Assembly (NCBI GenBank): GCA_964652975.1
Contig: CAZZCN010000119.1
Location: forward strand, 1 to 6,934
Direction of reading: 5' to 3'
DNA from: CAZZCN01 sp964652975
GTDB taxonomy: Bacteria > Bacillota > Clostridia > Saccharofermentanales > UBA5734
Length of the DNA stretch: 6,934 nucleotides
A program made the position numbers and the translations under genes. The number at the start of each line of letters is the position of its first letter. The first letter of the stretch is position 1. The notes beneath the pieces are model-generated. The model was not told the DNA's origin and searched no databases. It saw nothing but the letters and a program-made list of their open reading frames with translations. Shown here piece after piece: positions 6,537-6,934 of this stretch.

Positions 6537-6653
6537 GTTGCACCTCTCATATGTGGTGCAGCGTGATAAGCACTGGCTTATCACACTTGAAAATTTGATG
6601 ACATCAAATTTTCTGTACAAATTTCGTATCGTTTTGAAAATTTATTTTTCAAA
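6537..6653. repeat. Cluster of four inverted repeats downstream of mfd
   Basis: Four palindromes are packed into 117 bp. (a) 6537-6544 with 6555-6562: GTTGCACC against GGTGCAGC, one T-G wobble, 10-base loop. (b) 6563-6571 with 6576-6584: GTGATAAGC against GCTTATCAC, perfect, 4-base loop, abutting (a) with no spacer. (c) 6589-6600 with 6602-6613: a perfect 12-bp palindrome around a single base, core TTTGATG-A-CATCAAA. (d) 6633-6640 with 6646-6653: TTTGAAAA against TTTTCAAA, with the mfd stop codon in its loop. None is followed by a T-run on either strand, so a standard intrinsic terminator is not supported. The one-base centre of (c) fits a protein operator better than an RNA hairpin. Confidence 0.7.
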
Positions 6654-6934
6654 CCGTTCTATCTCCAAAAACATTTTCCTGATGTTCTCAGGAGCCTTGC
6701 TTAGTGGAACCGCGGCATTTCGCAGTGCGATGTAGGGCTTGGTCTGTGCGTTGAAAAGAACCTTGCCTTTATAAGCAGGGTGATTAAGGAGAAACGACAG
6801 CATCTCCATGTCAGGCGAGAAATTCTCCCTGTAGTAAAGCAGAATTGTTCCTGACTGCTCGCGTATTTTAGCAAACCCGAGGTGTGCGGCAAAGTTTCTT
6901 ATATAGGCTATATCCGCCAATGTCACTATCTGCG
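6642..6934 (-). CDS. mfd: Transcription-repair coupling factor Mfd, C-terminal end (5' part outside window)
   Basis: About 96 residues of the 3' end are visible, ending at TAA (6644-6642); the frame is open to the window edge, and the GTG at 6926 is internal, not a start. The sequence LADIAYIRNFAAHLGFAKI, then GTILLYY, a variable helix, and KGKVLFNAQTKPYIAL match the pattern of the C-terminal TRCF domain (domain 7): helix A-x-I-R-x-x-A-x-x-L-G-x-x-x-I, beta strands, then x-P-Y-I-x-L. Mfd is a roughly 1,100-1,200-residue DNA translocase that removes stalled RNA polymerase at lesions and recruits UvrA; domain 7 holds it in the autoinhibited state. The catalytic and UvrA-binding parts lie outside the window, so the call rests on this domain alone. 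It is transcribed in the same direction as the operon, but about 400 bp and a separate promoter intervene. Confidence 0.8.
   Translation of the reverse strand, partial: QIVTLADIAYIRNFAAHLGFAKIREQSGTILLYYRENFSPDMEMLSFLLNHPAYKGKVLFNAQTKPYIALRNAAVPLSKAPENIRKMFLEIERFEK

Noticed and set aside
6503..6553. Minus-strand 16-codon reading frame starting with ATG
   Set aside because: No ribosome binding site, overlaps a hairpin, and is too short to distinguish from chance.
6448..6735. Plus-strand 95-codon reading frame across the intergenic region
   Set aside because: It runs antisense into the end of mfd, crosses all four palindromes, has no ribosome binding site or family resemblance, and its composition reflects the AT-rich DNA.

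Overview
All recognisable genes in this window lie on the minus strand, so the biology reads from high to low coordinates. The protein families (an Mfd-type C-terminus, a DivIVA-like coiled-coil protein with an FGGY N-terminus, a 7TM-receptor HD-GYP protein), the strong GGAGG-type ribosome binding sites, the near-consensus sigma-70/sigma-A promoter and the AT-rich intergenic DNA suggest a Gram-positive anaerobe of the Clostridia/Bacillota. This is an inference; no taxonomic marker gene is complete here.

Layout in transcription order. (1) 6934-6642: the 3' end of mfd, entering from outside the window. (2) 6641-6228: a 414-bp intergenic region. Its mfd-proximal half carries four closely packed inverted repeats (6653-6537). 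Its distal half carries a TTGACA/TATAAT promoter (6416-6387) and a structured leader with the sequence hallmarks of the 5' half of a class I c-di-GMP (GEMM-I) riboswitch (6360-6285). The leader runs into a hairpin plus U-tract resembling an intrinsic terminator (6287-6256). (3) 6227-4806: a 473-aa soluble coiled-coil protein with a DivIVA-like N-terminus. (4) 4737-2428: a 769-aa membrane receptor of the 7TMR-DISM type with a GAF-like linker and a C-terminal HD-GYP c-di-GMP phosphodiesterase domain. (5) 2378-1257: a 373-aa membrane-anchored HEAT-repeat protein. (6) 1257-1: a processive-type GT2 glycosyltransferase, translationally coupled to the HEAT gene and cut by the window edge after 419 codons.

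Genes 3-6 look like one operon: same strand, gaps of 68 and 49 bp, then a one-base stop/start overlap, with no convincing internal terminator. The leader suggests the operon senses c-di-GMP, and the second gene encodes an enzyme predicted to degrade c-di-GMP in response to an extracellular signal. The downstream HEAT/GT2 pair is predicted to polymerise and export, or to build, a surface polysaccharide, and the DivIVA-like protein could place the machinery at poles or septa. The whole would be a c-di-GMP-controlled, possibly spatially localised, polysaccharide system. The domain calls are well supported by motifs; the riboswitch and the integrated system are hypotheses. The main weakness of the riboswitch call is that the 3' half of the aptamer deviates from the consensus.
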